Positions 37,441 to 45,789 are shown, counted from the first letter of the stretch. The stretch: DNA of 64,000 nt from Rhodospirillaceae bacterium (GCA_020638575.1 JACKIH010000003.1:2771501-2835500); one strand, 5' to 3'. Notes: generated by a model not told the origin, from the letters alone. Numbers and translations: made by a program.

Positions 37441-37604
37441 GGTGGTGGATCAGACGTTCGTTCGATCAGGCCGCCAGGGCAGAATCGAACGAACGTCTGA
37501 TCCACCACCCACACTAGACTCATAAAGTTACTCGTGTCCCTTTGAGTCCGAAGTTCGCTTGGGACCTGGGTTTGAGATCTGGCGAGCCCCGGAATCGGGA
37601 TACG
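37441..37604 (-). repeat. Palindromic dispersed repeat R2, intact copy with 26-bp perfect inverted repeat
   Basis: Positions 37441-37466 and 37484-37509 are perfect inverted repeats of 26 nt, starting GGTGGTGGATCAGACG and pairing across a 17-nt loop. The adjoining ~95 bp to 37604 continues the match to the copy at 26803-26959 in the opposite orientation. The hairpin follows the hypothetical gene's stop by about 20 nt. It resembles fused insertion-sequence ends or a mobile palindrome; no ORF is present inside. Confidence 0.75.
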
Positions 37605-37633
37605 AGAGCCTTTTCGCCTTTGGCGGAATCGGT

Positions 37634-37737
37634 TCCGGCCCTCACCCCCACCCGTTGCCGAGGGATACCCTGCGGGCGTCCCTTGGCAACCCAAGCCATT
37701 GTAACCTATTGGGTGGCCGGGTGGAGGAGAGGGCCGG
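37634..37737. repeat. REP-like palindrome R1, copy D
   Basis: A fourth R1 copy. GGTTCCGGCCCTCACCCCCA on the left and TATTGGGTGGCCGGGTGG with GGGCCGG on the right are related to copy C, with the shared block CCATTGTAA. A short insertion (about GTTGCCGAGGGATACC) makes the left arm longer. It ends about 20 bp from the stop of the SYLF gene and could assist its termination. Confidence 0.6.
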
Positions 37738-37759
37738 TGCCGCCAAAACTTGAAACGCC

Positions 37760-38434
37760 TCAGGGCAGGGCGGCGCGCAGCGGGTCGGCTGCCATGTTGA
37801 CCCGCCGGCCCGCCAGGATGTCCCGCTCGCTGGCGCCGGAGCCGTAATAGGCGGCGTTGCGCGATTCCTGCGGCGTGATCACCTGGCCTTCCAGGGTGAG
37901 GCCGGCGAACAGGCCCTGGTTGCGCGCAAATGCGTACATGTCGGCATCCAGGTCCATGCCGGTGCGGGCTTCCACCCCGGCACCGACGGCGATCACCGCC
38001 ACATTGGCGTCGGCCCCCAGCGTGGCGTAGCGGCTGAGGATGGCTTCGATACCGCGATCGGTCATCACCACCAAGATCAGCTCGGAGATCTGGCCGCCGA
38101 TCTGCAGCCCGAAGGAGGCACCGGCCATCAGGTAGAAGGCCGGGTAGCCCCAGCTTCCATCGGTGCGGCGCACCAGGAACACGCCGATACCGCCTTCGCC
38201 GCCCACCAGGAAGCCGCCGCGGTAGAGCTCCGGGAAGATCAGCACGCCGCGCGCCCGCTGCAACGTCGACGGCAGGATCTGGAAATCGGGGTCGCCGACC
38301 AGTTCCAGCACGGTCAGCCGCGCCCGCTCGACGGTTTCCTCCTCGAAGGTCAGGGCATGGGCCACCGGGACGGACGGTCCGATGAGACCGGCCGCAGCAC
38401 CGGCCAGCACCACCTGGCGCCGAGTCATGACCAT
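37760..38434 (-). CDS. SYLF-domain lipid-binding protein (YSC84-like), exported
   Basis: A 224-residue protein with a twin-arginine-like signal (TRRQVVLAGAAAGLIG). The SYLF domain covers ~60-215: ARGVLIFPELYRGGFLVGGEGGIGVFL, FYLMAGASFGLQIGGQ, VVMTDRGIEAIL and AVGAGVEARTG. SYLF domains bind phosphoinositides in eukaryotes; bacterial members are periplasmic or outer-membrane associated with unknown role. The ATG has a GGAAAGGG tract upstream. The region before it (38435-38694) is unusually AT-rich and holds the probable promoter and a GACCTGG/CCAGGTC hairpin. Confidence 0.85.
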   Translation of the reverse strand: MVMTRRQVVLAGAAAGLIGPSVPVAHALTFEEETVERARLTVLELVGDPDFQILPSTLQRARGVLIFPELYRGGFLVGGEGGIGVFLVRRTDGSWGYPAFYLMAGASFGLQIGGQISELILVVMTDRGIEAILSRYATLGADANVAVIAVGAGVEARTGMDLDADMYAFARNQGLFAGLTLEGQVITPQESRNAAYYGSGASERDILAGRRVNMAADPLRAALP

Positions 38435-38694
38435 GGGTTCACCCTTTCCAAAGTATACCAGTTATAGTATTCGATCAGCACGAATGCGGCTATATCATGA
38501 CCTGGCGAGGAATTCCAGGTCAGCGGCGGCAGACTTTCAAGTCAATCGCCAGGGACCCGTCGCAGCGTAAATTTCCCTCAACCTGATGCCCGCCTTTTGC
38601 CGCCCGCCGGAACGTGTGCGGACCCGCCGGGATGAATTTCGCCGGCCGAGAGTCCAGGCGGTGCGAGAGCAGTTCCGCTCTGAGTCCACGTGAT

Positions 38695-39297
38695 CTAGCT
38701 GTTCACCGCCTCGACCAGCCACACCGCATCACCGGTCCTGGGAGCCAGATAGGTGATGCGGGTCAGCGACAGCGTGGCGATGCGGAAGCGCAAGGCGGTT
38801 TCCGGGTCGAGCCCCAGGCAGTGGCCCAGCACCGCCCGGATGGTCCCGCCATGGGCCACCACCACGATGTCGGCGGCCGGAGCGGCGGCGGCCATGGCCT
38901 CCAGGCGTGGGGAAACGCGCGCGCAAACCTCGGCAAAACTCTCGCCGCCCGGTGGGCGGTAGGCGGCGGGAGCAAGCCAGGCGAGGTGGCCCTGCGGCGC
39001 CACGTCGGCATGGGCGCGGCCCTGCCAGTTGCCAAAGCTCTGCTCCAGGAAGGCGGGCTCCACCGCCGGCGCGCCATGGGTGGCGATGCCCTCGGCGATC
39101 AGGCGGGCAGCGGTGTCCTGGGTGCGCGACAGCGGCGTGACGCACCAGGCGGCCCCCTTGGGCAGGCGCCGGGCGAGGGTGGTGAAGGCGGCGTCATCCG
39201 ACAGGTCGGCCTGGCGGTCGAGCTGGCCATAGATGGCGCCGGTGGGATTGATCACCGGCGCGTGGCGCACCCACCACCAGCGAACCTCGCGACACAT
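38695..39297 (-). CDS. cobC: Histidine phosphatase, probably alpha-ribazole phosphatase CobC
   Basis: A 200-residue phosphoglycerate-mutase-like phosphatase. The phosphohistidine motif is VRHAPV near residue 11, the second His is in VVVAHGGTIRAVLGH, and LSRTQDTAARL and FLEQSFGNWQGR follow the family. Its ATG overlaps the stop of cobS (TAATG), so it is translated with the last step of cobalamin assembly. That context favours removal of the 5'-phosphate from alpha-ribazole phosphate or adenosylcobalamin phosphate. A general phosphatase cannot be excluded from sequence alone. Confidence 0.82.
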   Translation of the reverse strand: MCREVRWWWVRHAPVINPTGAIYGQLDRQADLSDDAAFTTLARRLPKGAAWCVTPLSRTQDTAARLIAEGIATHGAPAVEPAFLEQSFGNWQGRAHADVAPQGHLAWLAPAAYRPPGGESFAEVCARVSPRLEAMAAAAPAADIVVVAHGGTIRAVLGHCLGLDPETALRFRIATLSLTRITYLAPRTGDAVWLVEAVNS

Positions 39298-40106
39298 TAC
39301 GCCAGTCCTCCGATCACGGTGGCAGCCCCGGCCAGGGCGGCGATTTCGGCCGCCTGCTGCACCGCCCCCAGCACGTCGCCAGTGTGTCCGCCGAGCGCCC
39401 GCCGCGCCAGCAGGGCAACCGCGACGGCAGCCAGGCCGGCCAGGATGAGGACGGCGGCGGCAGTCGCCGCTCCCACGGCGGGGCCGAGCAGCGCCGGTCC
39501 AAGCACCAGCGCGATGGCGAAAGCCCAGGCGCCGGCCACGATGGCGCGCACCCGGCACGGACGGTTGGCGGCAGCCAGCCCGTCGGCACGCGCCGGCTCC
39601 ACCGCCCAGAACACGGCTGTCATGGCAGCACGGGAAGCGGCGGCGGCCATCGCCAAGACGACGATACCGGCGGCGGACGCCACCAGCGGTGCCACGGCAG
39701 CGGTGCGCAGCAGGAGGGAGAACGCCAGCGCCAGGGCGCCATAGGTGCCGACCCGGCTGTCGCGCATGATCGCCAACTTGGCCTCCCGCGATGTGCCGCC
39801 GCCGAGCCCGTCGGCCAGGTCGGCGAGCCCGTCCTCGTGCAGGCCGCCGGTCGCCGCCACCAGGGCGGCGATGGCGAGGCCGGCAGCGAGCCAGAGCGGG
39901 GCGCCGAGCCCGGCCAGCCCCCAGCCGAACAGCCCGGCGGCCGCGCCCAGCGCCGCACCCACCGCGGGGAACTGGGCGGCGGCACGGGCGATCTGGTCGG
40001 CCGGCGCGTCCGTTGGCCAGGGCACCGGCAGGCGGGTGAGGAACACCGTGGCGGCTTGCAGGTCGCGCAGGCCGGCCCGCAGGGTCTGACGGAGGGACAA
40101 GGACAT
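39297..40106 (-). CDS. cobS: Adenosylcobinamide-GDP ribazoletransferase (cobalamin synthase) CobS
   Basis: Polytopic membrane enzyme of 269 residues that joins adenosylcobinamide-GDP and alpha-ribazole to form cobalamin. It shows FLTRLPVP near the N-terminus, the metal-binding signature GGLHEDGLADLADGLGGG, the MRDSRVGTYGALAL stretch, and several alanine-rich helices ending in GGHTGDVLGAVQQAAEIAAL. The stop overlaps the cobC start. Neither cobU/cobP nor cobT is in the window, so the rest of the lower-ligand pathway is elsewhere. Confidence 0.95.
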   Translation of the reverse strand: MSLSLRQTLRAGLRDLQAATVFLTRLPVPWPTDAPADQIARAAAQFPAVGAALGAAAGLFGWGLAGLGAPLWLAAGLAIAALVAATGGLHEDGLADLADGLGGGTSREAKLAIMRDSRVGTYGALALAFSLLLRTAAVAPLVASAAGIVVLAMAAAASRAAMTAVFWAVEPARADGLAAANRPCRVRAIVAGAWAFAIALVLGPALLGPAVGAATAAAVLILAGLAAVAVALLARRALGGHTGDVLGAVQQAAEIAALAGAATVIGGLA

Positions 40107-40246
40107 CGCGGTTGTATATCCCGTGCCCCGCCGCAGCGTCACCTCGATGTGGGGCGATCTGCGCTGGACGCCGGGGCGGGCGCGCGCCACATGGGAAGGA
40201 TGGGGCGGCCTGCCGCCCGCCCCTCGCTCCACCGGGGATCCGTGCC

Positions 40247-40981
40247 ATGCCCGACACCGCGACCGAGAGCCGCCTGCTCGACGATCTGCGCCGTGCCCTG
40301 CCCATCGCCACCGTGGCCTTCGACCCGGCCGCCCAGGCCACCGGCCTGATCATCGTCGACGAGGTCAACGGCTTCGCAACGGTGGGGGCCGGCAACCTGG
40401 CGCCGCCGGTACCCAACGCCCAGGTGGACGCCATGGTGGACGAGACCGACCGGCTGGCCCGCCGCTTCACCTCGGAAGGCCGGCCGATCCTGGCCTTCCT
40501 CGACACGCATGAGCCGGGCGTGCCGGAACCGCCCTATCCGCCCCATTGCGAGCGCGGCACCGGCGAAGAGAACCTGGTGCCGGCGCTGGCCTGGCTGGAC
40601 GGCGACGCCCACACCACGCAGATCCGCAAGGACTGCATCAACGGCTTCGTCGGCGCCATCCGGGCGGACGGCTCCAACGCCCTGGTGGACTGGGTGAACG
40701 AGAACCGGCTGGCGGCGGTGCTGGTGGTCGGCATCTGCACCGATATCTGCGTGATGGACCTGGTGCTGACGCTGCTGTCCGCCCGCAACCACGGCCTGAT
40801 GCCCCCACTGGCGGAGGTCGCCGTGCTGGCGCCGGCCTGTGCCACCTACGACCTGCCGCGCGGTACGGCGGAGGGGATGGGCCTGCCCGCCACCGCGGCG
40901 CATCCGCAGCTGCCGACCCACCATCTGGGGCTCTACGTCATGGCCGCGCGCGGGGCGGTGCTGGCCGACCGGGTGGTGTGA
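40247..40981 (+). CDS. Nicotinamidase of the plant NIC type (isochorismatase-like cysteine hydrolase)
   Basis: A 244-residue cysteine hydrolase. The triad is Asp38 (IIVDEVNGF), Lys128 (RKDCINGF) and Cys168 (GICTDICV). DTHEPGVPEPPYPPHCERG supplies the metal-binding Asp/His residues. The run VNGFATVGAGNLAP, PYPPHC, RKDCINGFVG, VVGICTDICV and SARNHG follows Arabidopsis NIC1-type nicotinamidases, as I recall them, more closely than bacterial PncA. Likely reaction is hydrolysis of nicotinamide to nicotinate for NAD salvage. GGGGA lies before the ATG. It is divergent from cobS. Confidence 0.82.
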   Translation: MPDTATESRLLDDLRRALPIATVAFDPAAQATGLIIVDEVNGFATVGAGNLAPPVPNAQVDAMVDETDRLARRFTSEGRPILAFLDTHEPGVPEPPYPPHCERGTGEENLVPALAWLDGDAHTTQIRKDCINGFVGAIRADGSNALVDWVNENRLAAVLVVGICTDICVMDLVLTLLSARNHGLMPPLAEVAVLAPACATYDLPRGTAEGMGLPATAAHPQLPTHHLGLYVMAARGAVLADRVV

Positions 40982-41015
40982 TCGCGCCCCGTCCGCGCCG
41001 GTGGGCCGTCTACTG

Positions 41016-42467
41016 CTACTGCGGCGCCAGGGTGAGGCAGGTGGTGCCCTGGCGGCTGAGGACCGCGCAGGCCGACGCCGCGGACTCGTAACTGATGCCG
41101 TAGATGCGCGCTCGGTAGAGCACGCCCGATTCCGTTTCCGCCCGCACGATGTTGGGAAAACCGATGCCGAGCAGCCGGGGATTGGCGGCCATCACCTCCT
41201 GCAGGCGGGCCAGCCCGCTCGCTTCCTGTTCGAACGTGCCCACCTGCACGCCCCAGGCGCCGCGGGTGTCCGCTGCGGCCTGCGGCATCACCGGGGGCAC
41301 CGGACCGGACGTTTCGATCGCCGTCGTCGGCGGGGTCAGGACGAAGGCCGCGCGGCCGCCGGGCTCTGTGAGGGGGCCGATGGCCGCCGCCGCCGCGTCC
41401 GCCGGCAAGTCGCCGCCGCCCGCCGGCGGTCCCAGCGCCACCGGAGGCACTGCGGCCACCTGAACGGGACCGCCGCCGGCAACGACGGGGCGGAGGCCCG
41501 GCAGCGGCGGGTCGAAGGGGGCCGCAACGCCGTCGAGCACGACCGACAGATCGTCCAGGTCGCCACCCACCTCCAGCGCCGCCACCTGGATCGGCGCACC
41601 CGGCTGGCGCGGGTTGCGGTCCGGCACCGGCGGCGAGAAGGGGAAGCTGCCGTTGGCCACCAGGTACTGGCCGCGTGCGCTGTCGAACGCCCGGTCCAGC
41701 AGGTCCACCATATGGGCGTTGCGCGAGGCGGTGGTGCGGCCGCCGAAGACGACGCCGATCACCCTGAGTTCGCCACGCCGGGCGGACGCCACCAGGTTGA
41801 AGCCCGAGGCGCGGATATAGCCGGTCTTGAAGCCGTCCATGCCGGGGTACTGGCCGAGCAGGCGGTTGTGGTTGGTGTAGGTGACGCCGCGGAAGGTCCA
41901 CTCGCGGGTGCCGAAGTAATGGTAGTAGTGGGGGTAGCGGACCAGCAGCGCCTGGGCCAGCCGGGCCATGTCGCGCGCCGTCGTCACCTGTCCCGCATCG
42001 GGCAGGCCCGAGGCGTTGCGGAAGGTGGTCGACGTCATGCCGATGCGGTGGGCTTCGGCGGTCATCATGGCGGCGAACTGGGATTCCGTACCGCCGATAT
42101 GCTCGCCCACCGCGGCCGCCACGTCGTTGGCCGAACGGGTCACCAGCGCGTAGATCGCCTGCTCCACCGTCAAGGTGGCGCCGGCCGGCAGCCCCAGGTC
42201 GCTTGCCGGTTGGGCGTCGGCATGGCGCGAGAAGGTGATGGTCGTCCCCAAGGTCAGGCGCCCGGCGTCGAGCTCCTGGAACACCATGTAGAGGGTCATC
42301 ATCTTGGTCAGCGAGGCGGGGTAGCGCGGCGCGTCGGCACTGTCCTCGTAGAACACCTCACCCGACACGGCGTCGATCACCAGGCCGGCATATCTGGGGT
42401 TGGCCCAGGCCATCTGGGGCACCACCACCACCAGCAGCACCGTCACCGCCAGAAACCGCAGCCTCAT
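41016..42467 (-). CDS. D-alanyl-D-alanine carboxypeptidase with C-terminal SPOR domain
   Basis: Low-molecular-weight penicillin-binding protein of 483 residues. A signal peptide (cleavage after AWA, ~22) precedes the S11 peptidase domain with SLTK (Ser52), SAN (112-114) and KTG (214-216). After a Pro/Ala-rich linker (~290-405) a SPOR domain follows (AWGVQVGTFEQEASGLARL to the end), which binds denuded glycan strands and targets septa. DD-carboxypeptidases with SPOR tails are common in alphaproteobacteria. The enzyme trims pentapeptide stems in the periplasm. Confidence 0.93.
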   Translation of the reverse strand: MRLRFLAVTVLLVVVVPQMAWANPRYAGLVIDAVSGEVFYEDSADAPRYPASLTKMMTLYMVFQELDAGRLTLGTTITFSRHADAQPASDLGLPAGATLTVEQAIYALVTRSANDVAAAVGEHIGGTESQFAAMMTAEAHRIGMTSTTFRNASGLPDAGQVTTARDMARLAQALLVRYPHYYHYFGTREWTFRGVTYTNHNRLLGQYPGMDGFKTGYIRASGFNLVASARRGELRVIGVVFGGRTTASRNAHMVDLLDRAFDSARGQYLVANGSFPFSPPVPDRNPRQPGAPIQVAALEVGGDLDDLSVVLDGVAAPFDPPLPGLRPVVAGGGPVQVAAVPPVALGPPAGGGDLPADAAAAAIGPLTEPGGRAAFVLTPPTTAIETSGPVPPVMPQAAADTRGAWGVQVGTFEQEASGLARLQEVMAANPRLLGIGFPNIVRAETESGVLYRARIYGISYESAASACAVLSRQGTTCLTLAPQ

Positions 42468-42729
42468 CGGGGTACCCTACCTGCAGAACGTCGTGTGCCA
42501 AGGGTACGTACGGGGCGCCCCTCTGTCCACTGCTAGGTGCTCGCCGCGAGGCGGTTATTGCAATATTTTTCAGAACTTTGCGACCAGAAGTTTTGGTGCT
42601 GGTTAAAGTTATCGGACAGCGCCGCGGCAGGCCGCCACAGTTGCGCCATGCCGGCACGCTAGCGCATCGCCGAACCATCACCGGCCGGCCGATGGCGACG
42701 GGCCGAGACACCAGGGTGCAGGAGGGGCA

Positions 42730-43449
42730 ATGCCAAGGCGAATTCGCAGGGTGGGGCGGATGGCGGCGAAGTCCGCGGCGATGGCGGCCGGGGCCGCGGC
42801 CCTGCTGGCCGCCTGCACCTACCAGGGGCCGCCCAGCAGCTTGCCGGAACAGCGGCTCACCTGGCTCAGCTATCTCGGCGCCGCAGACGTCCGTGCCGCC
42901 TGTGCGGCCGGCCAGCCCGACCGCCTGCGCATCGTCTACAATGCCGGCGGGGACCGCACCCGCGCTTACGACCTGGTCGGCCTGCCCGACGGCGGCGCGG
43001 TGCTCGACCAGCGGGTCGACCGCGGCTTGGCGGTGGGCAGCTTCGATGTCGGCCAGGCCCTGTCGCTGGGGGCTCCGGTGCAGGCGCAGTCGCGGCTGAC
43101 CGCTGACCAGTACGCCCAGCTCCGCGCCGCCCTCGCCAATGATGGCGCCTTCGGCCCGCCGCCGGTGGGACTGACGCTGCGCAGCGACCGTTTCTATTGG
43201 CTGGTGACGAGCTGCCTGGACGGGCAGATGCGCACCACCGCCTTCCGCGACGGATCGGCCGATTACGACGGGCTTGCCTTCCCGGCCCTGATCGCCCGCC
43301 ACGACGCCACCGGTCTGCCCTTCGTGACGCCCCAGACGGCGCAGGAGATCTCGCCGTCGGTGTGCCGCGGCGGCGCCGAAGAAGGCGGCACGCGTTCTGC
43401 CCTGTGCTTCACCGTAACGGTCGGCGAGGACGGGCTGAGCGGACTCTAA
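42730..43449 (+). CDS. Putative lipoprotein of unknown function
   Basis: A 239-residue protein. A long basic N-terminus (MPRRIRRVGRMAAKS) and short hydrophobic stretch end in a lipobox LLAAC at ~26-30. The mature part has no motif I recognise; it contains four further cysteines that could form disulfides (DVRAACAAG, VTSCLDG, SPSVCRGG, ALCFTV). GGAGGGG precedes the ATG at 3 nt, so a second Met at codon 11 with better spacing is possible. It stands between the carboxypeptidase and the phasin. Confidence 0.7.
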   Translation: MPRRIRRVGRMAAKSAAMAAGAAALLAACTYQGPPSSLPEQRLTWLSYLGAADVRAACAAGQPDRLRIVYNAGGDRTRAYDLVGLPDGGAVLDQRVDRGLAVGSFDVGQALSLGAPVQAQSRLTADQYAQLRAALANDGAFGPPPVGLTLRSDRFYWLVTSCLDGQMRTTAFRDGSADYDGLAFPALIARHDATGLPFVTPQTAQEISPSVCRGGAEEGGTRSALCFTVTVGEDGLSGL

Positions 43450-43544
43450 CCGATCAAATGCCGCTCCACCGTTCGATTTTGGCGTGCCGCAGCCGGCGGC
43501 GGCGCAGCCTCCACGGCGTTTATGCTGCGCTGCACAAAAATGAT

Positions 43545-43573
43545 TTGACACGGACAGGTGCGATGTCATATCA
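43545..43573 (+). promoter_or_regulatory. Probable sigma-70-type promoter of the phasin gene
   Basis: TTGACA at 43545-43550 is a perfect -35 hexamer. A 17-nt spacer leads to ATATCA at 43568-43573, a weaker -10. A transcription start around 43580 would give a leader of about 75 nt and place the adjacent dyad at or just after +1. Confidence 0.55.
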
Positions 43574-43578
43574 AAGCT

Positions 43579-43595
43579 ATGTTGCAGTGCAACAT
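43579..43595. promoter_or_regulatory. Perfect 17-bp dyad, probable operator of the phasin gene
   Basis: ATGTTGCA-G-TGCAACAT is a perfect palindrome just downstream of the -10, overlapping the expected transcription start. TGC-rich dyads near phasin genes are recognised by PhaR-type repressors in PHB producers, which release DNA when granules form. The assignment to PhaR is inferred. A second TGC-rich stretch (TGCTGCGCTGCA) lies at about 43522-43533, upstream of the -35. Confidence 0.6.
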
Positions 43596-43655
43596 GGCGG
43601 TTGATGTCGGCCGGCTCGGTCCCTCCGACAGCACCATAGCCAGGAGGACCTGATC

Positions 43656-44426
43656 ATGCCGACATCCGAGAATTCCGTTCCGCGCCGCAAGCCCCGCGCC
43701 ACCACGGCCCGTTCGGCGGATGCCGAAGCGACGGTCGCTGCGGCGAAGCCGAAAGCCGCCAAGCGCCCGGCCGCCACGGCGGCCGCGCCGAAGGCAGCGC
43801 GCCGGGCAGCGCCCAAGGCCCCTGCGCCCGAGGCTGCGGCCCCGGTTGAAGCCGCTGCCGAGACCGTCAAGCCGGTTGCGGTGGTGGTGCCGCTGCCGGT
43901 CGCGACGGCCACCCAGGTTCCGGTCCCCGAAACTGTGGTGCCGACGGTGCCCCAACCCGCAGCGGCCCCGGCCTCTTCGGGCGTCCTCGCCGTGCTGGCC
44001 CAGCTCAAACCCTTCGGCGTGTCCCCCCAAATCCCGCAGGAGTCCACCCAGATGTTGTTCAAGAACTATGACGACTATGTCGCCTTCGCATCGGCCAATG
44101 CAGACGCGATGACCACGGCCTACACGATTGCCTGCAAGGGCGTGGACGCCTATTCCAAGGCCCTGTTCGCCTTCCAGAAGCTGGTCTACGAGATGACCAT
44201 GGCGACCACCCGCGAAGTGATGCAGGCCAAGAGCCTGAACGAGGTCGTCGACCTGCAGACCAACTACGCCAGCAAGCTGGCCGACAACTTCATGGTCGAG
44301 ACCAACAAGCTTTCGGAATTCAGCATGAAGGTCGCCAACGAGGCCATGGAGCCGCTGAACAAGCGCCTGACGGCCACCGTCGACCAGGTGAACAAGAGCG
44401 TCGAGGCGATGACCGTCGCCGCGTAA
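43656..44426 (+). CDS. Phasin family protein
   Basis: A 256-residue granule-associated protein. The first ~110 residues are rich in Ala, Lys and Pro, histone H1-like (AAKPKAAKRPAATAAAPKAA), which could bind DNA as described for PhaM- or PhaF-like phasins. The C-terminal ~130 residues are the helical phasin domain with QMLFKNYDDYVAFASANADAMT, ALFAFQKLVYEMTMATTREVMQAKSL and YASKLADNFMVE. Phasins coat polyhydroxyalkanoate granules. AGGAGG lies upstream of the ATG. It has its own promoter, operator and terminator. Confidence 0.92.
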   Translation: MPTSENSVPRRKPRATTARSADAEATVAAAKPKAAKRPAATAAAPKAARRAAPKAPAPEAAAPVEAAAETVKPVAVVVPLPVATATQVPVPETVVPTVPQPAAAPASSGVLAVLAQLKPFGVSPQIPQESTQMLFKNYDDYVAFASANADAMTTAYTIACKGVDAYSKALFAFQKLVYEMTMATTREVMQAKSLNEVVDLQTNYASKLADNFMVETNKLSEFSMKVANEAMEPLNKRLTATVDQVNKSVEAMTVAA

Positions 44427-44490
44427 AGCAAGTCCGGCCGGCCGGCCATGTGCCGGTGGGCCGTGCTGGGTGAGTGCAAACCCCGATGCC

Positions 44491-44525
44491 GGCCTGCGGA
44501 GACGCTCTCCGCAGGCCGTGTTCGT
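44491..44525 (+). terminator. Intrinsic terminator of the phasin gene
   Basis: A perfect 12-bp stem GGCCTGCGGAGA / TCTCCGCAGGCC with a 3-nt loop begins 65 nt past the phasin stop and is followed by GTGTTCGTTT, a moderate T-rich tail. Confidence 0.75.
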
Positions 44526-44659
44526 TTGCGAACCGGCTGCCGGCCCGGGCTTGGTCGTCAAGATCGTCTGGAGATGCCATCGGTCGGGCGCGGCGCCCGC
44601 ACCGGGACATGGGGCGCCTGGGGACGCCCTGCGCCGGCCGGAGCGGCACCTGCCGGGCT

Positions 44660-45463
44660 TCAGATCAGCAGGTTGACGTCGAGGGTGTAGATGGTCGGCT
44701 CGTACTTGCCGCTCTCGTTGAAATAGAGCGGCTGGATGGTGGCCGCGATGCCGGTGGTCTGGAGCGGATTCTCCATGTCTTCGGCCAGCAGGTAGCGGTT
44801 GACCCAGTTCTCCACGAAGTCGGGATCCTTCAGGTCCGCCAGGTCGATCCGGTCGGTGATGATCTTGGCCTGCTTGTCGATGTCCTGGTAGGCGACCTCC
44901 GCCGGGATCTCCAGCACCCCGAACACCACCGCGCGCAGGGCGTTGTCGGCCAGGATCTGGTAGGCGTTCTCCACCTCGCCGATGGAGCGCTTGAAGTACA
45001 TGGCCTCGCGCACCGCCAGGTTCTGGTCGCCCATCTCGCGTTCCAGACCGATTTCCTGGTACTGGGTGCGGATCTTGGCGAGGTAGACCGGGTCGCGGAT
45101 GGTTTCCAGGCCGCGGTCGAGCCGCAGGTCGGTGGCCATCTTCAAGAAGCGCTGGTCGTTCATGCGGTAGGCCAGCGAGTCCTCGCCGCTCAGGTCGTCG
45201 GTGAGGATGCGCTTCAGGAAGGCGACGGAATTCGCCAGGTCGCCTTCGATGTTGTAGGCCTGGGTGAGGAACTGGCGGGATTCGTAGTCGTTCAGCAACT
45301 CGTCGACGGTCTCCACCGAGTAGACCTTCTCGGTGAACTTATCGAGCGCGCGCTCAACCACCGGCTGGCGCTTATAGATGTTGAGCTGGCGCTGGTACAC
45401 ATCGTCGGTGTTGACCAGCAGGTAGAGGTTCTGGGCCGAGAGCCCGCCGAGGCCGTAGAGCAT
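44660..45463 (-). CDS. DUF1217 flagellar-associated protein
   Basis: A 267-residue soluble protein matching DUF1217, a family found with flagellar genes in alphaproteobacteria. The marks are the N-terminal GLGGLSAQNLYLLVNT, ERALDKFTEKVYSVETVDELLNDYESRQFL, and repeats of YLAKIRTQYQEIGLEREMG and DIDKQAKIITDRIDLADLKDP. The ATG at 45463 has GGAAGGG 5 nt upstream; a longer frame begins 12 codons earlier without a site. flaF lies ~1.3 kb away, so flagellar genes are interspersed here with nudC and ffs. Confidence 0.78.
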   Translation of the reverse strand: MLYGLGGLSAQNLYLLVNTDDVYQRQLNIYKRQPVVERALDKFTEKVYSVETVDELLNDYESRQFLTQAYNIEGDLANSVAFLKRILTDDLSGEDSLAYRMNDQRFLKMATDLRLDRGLETIRDPVYLAKIRTQYQEIGLEREMGDQNLAVREAMYFKRSIGEVENAYQILADNALRAVVFGVLEIPAEVAYQDIDKQAKIITDRIDLADLKDPDFVENWVNRYLLAEDMENPLQTTGIAATIQPLYFNESGKYEPTIYTLDVNLLI

Positions 45464-45557
45464 GGCGCCCTTCCGCGCGACGCAGTTGTTCAACTCCACG
45501 ATAGACGCGGCTTCGTTGACAAACTGCTAATGCGCCGGAGTGCCGGGGGATAGAGCA

Positions 45558-45649
45558 GGAGACTGGCAACGACCCGAGCCGAAACTCGTTACGGCTGCTT
45601 CCTTCCGGACCTGACCGGGTTGGCGAGGGACCCGCCCGCGCCAGCCTCC
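45558..45649 (-). ncRNA. ffs: Small signal recognition particle RNA (4.5S-type)
   Basis: Read leftward, the sequence contains the universally conserved SRP domain IV: GGUCAGGUCCGGAAGGAAGC followed by AGCC, with the GGAA tetraloop and the asymmetric internal loop bound by Ffh. The two ends pair as GGAGGCUGGC and GCCAGUCUCC (one G-U), giving a ~92-nt hairpin. Transcript edges are estimated from that pairing. It lies between the divergent nudC (+) and the DUF1217 gene (-). dnaX, a frequent neighbour of ffs, is not present. Confidence 0.93.
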
Positions 45650-45789
45650 CGACGATGGCATATCATGCTCCGTCCCCCTGTGCGCAAGGGGCATCGTTGC
45701 ACGGTCGCGCGATCGGGCATGGCGGATCCCCGGCCGGGGCCCCGCTTGCCCGGGGGGACACCGCCCCGGTCACCCGCTATGGTCGCACC

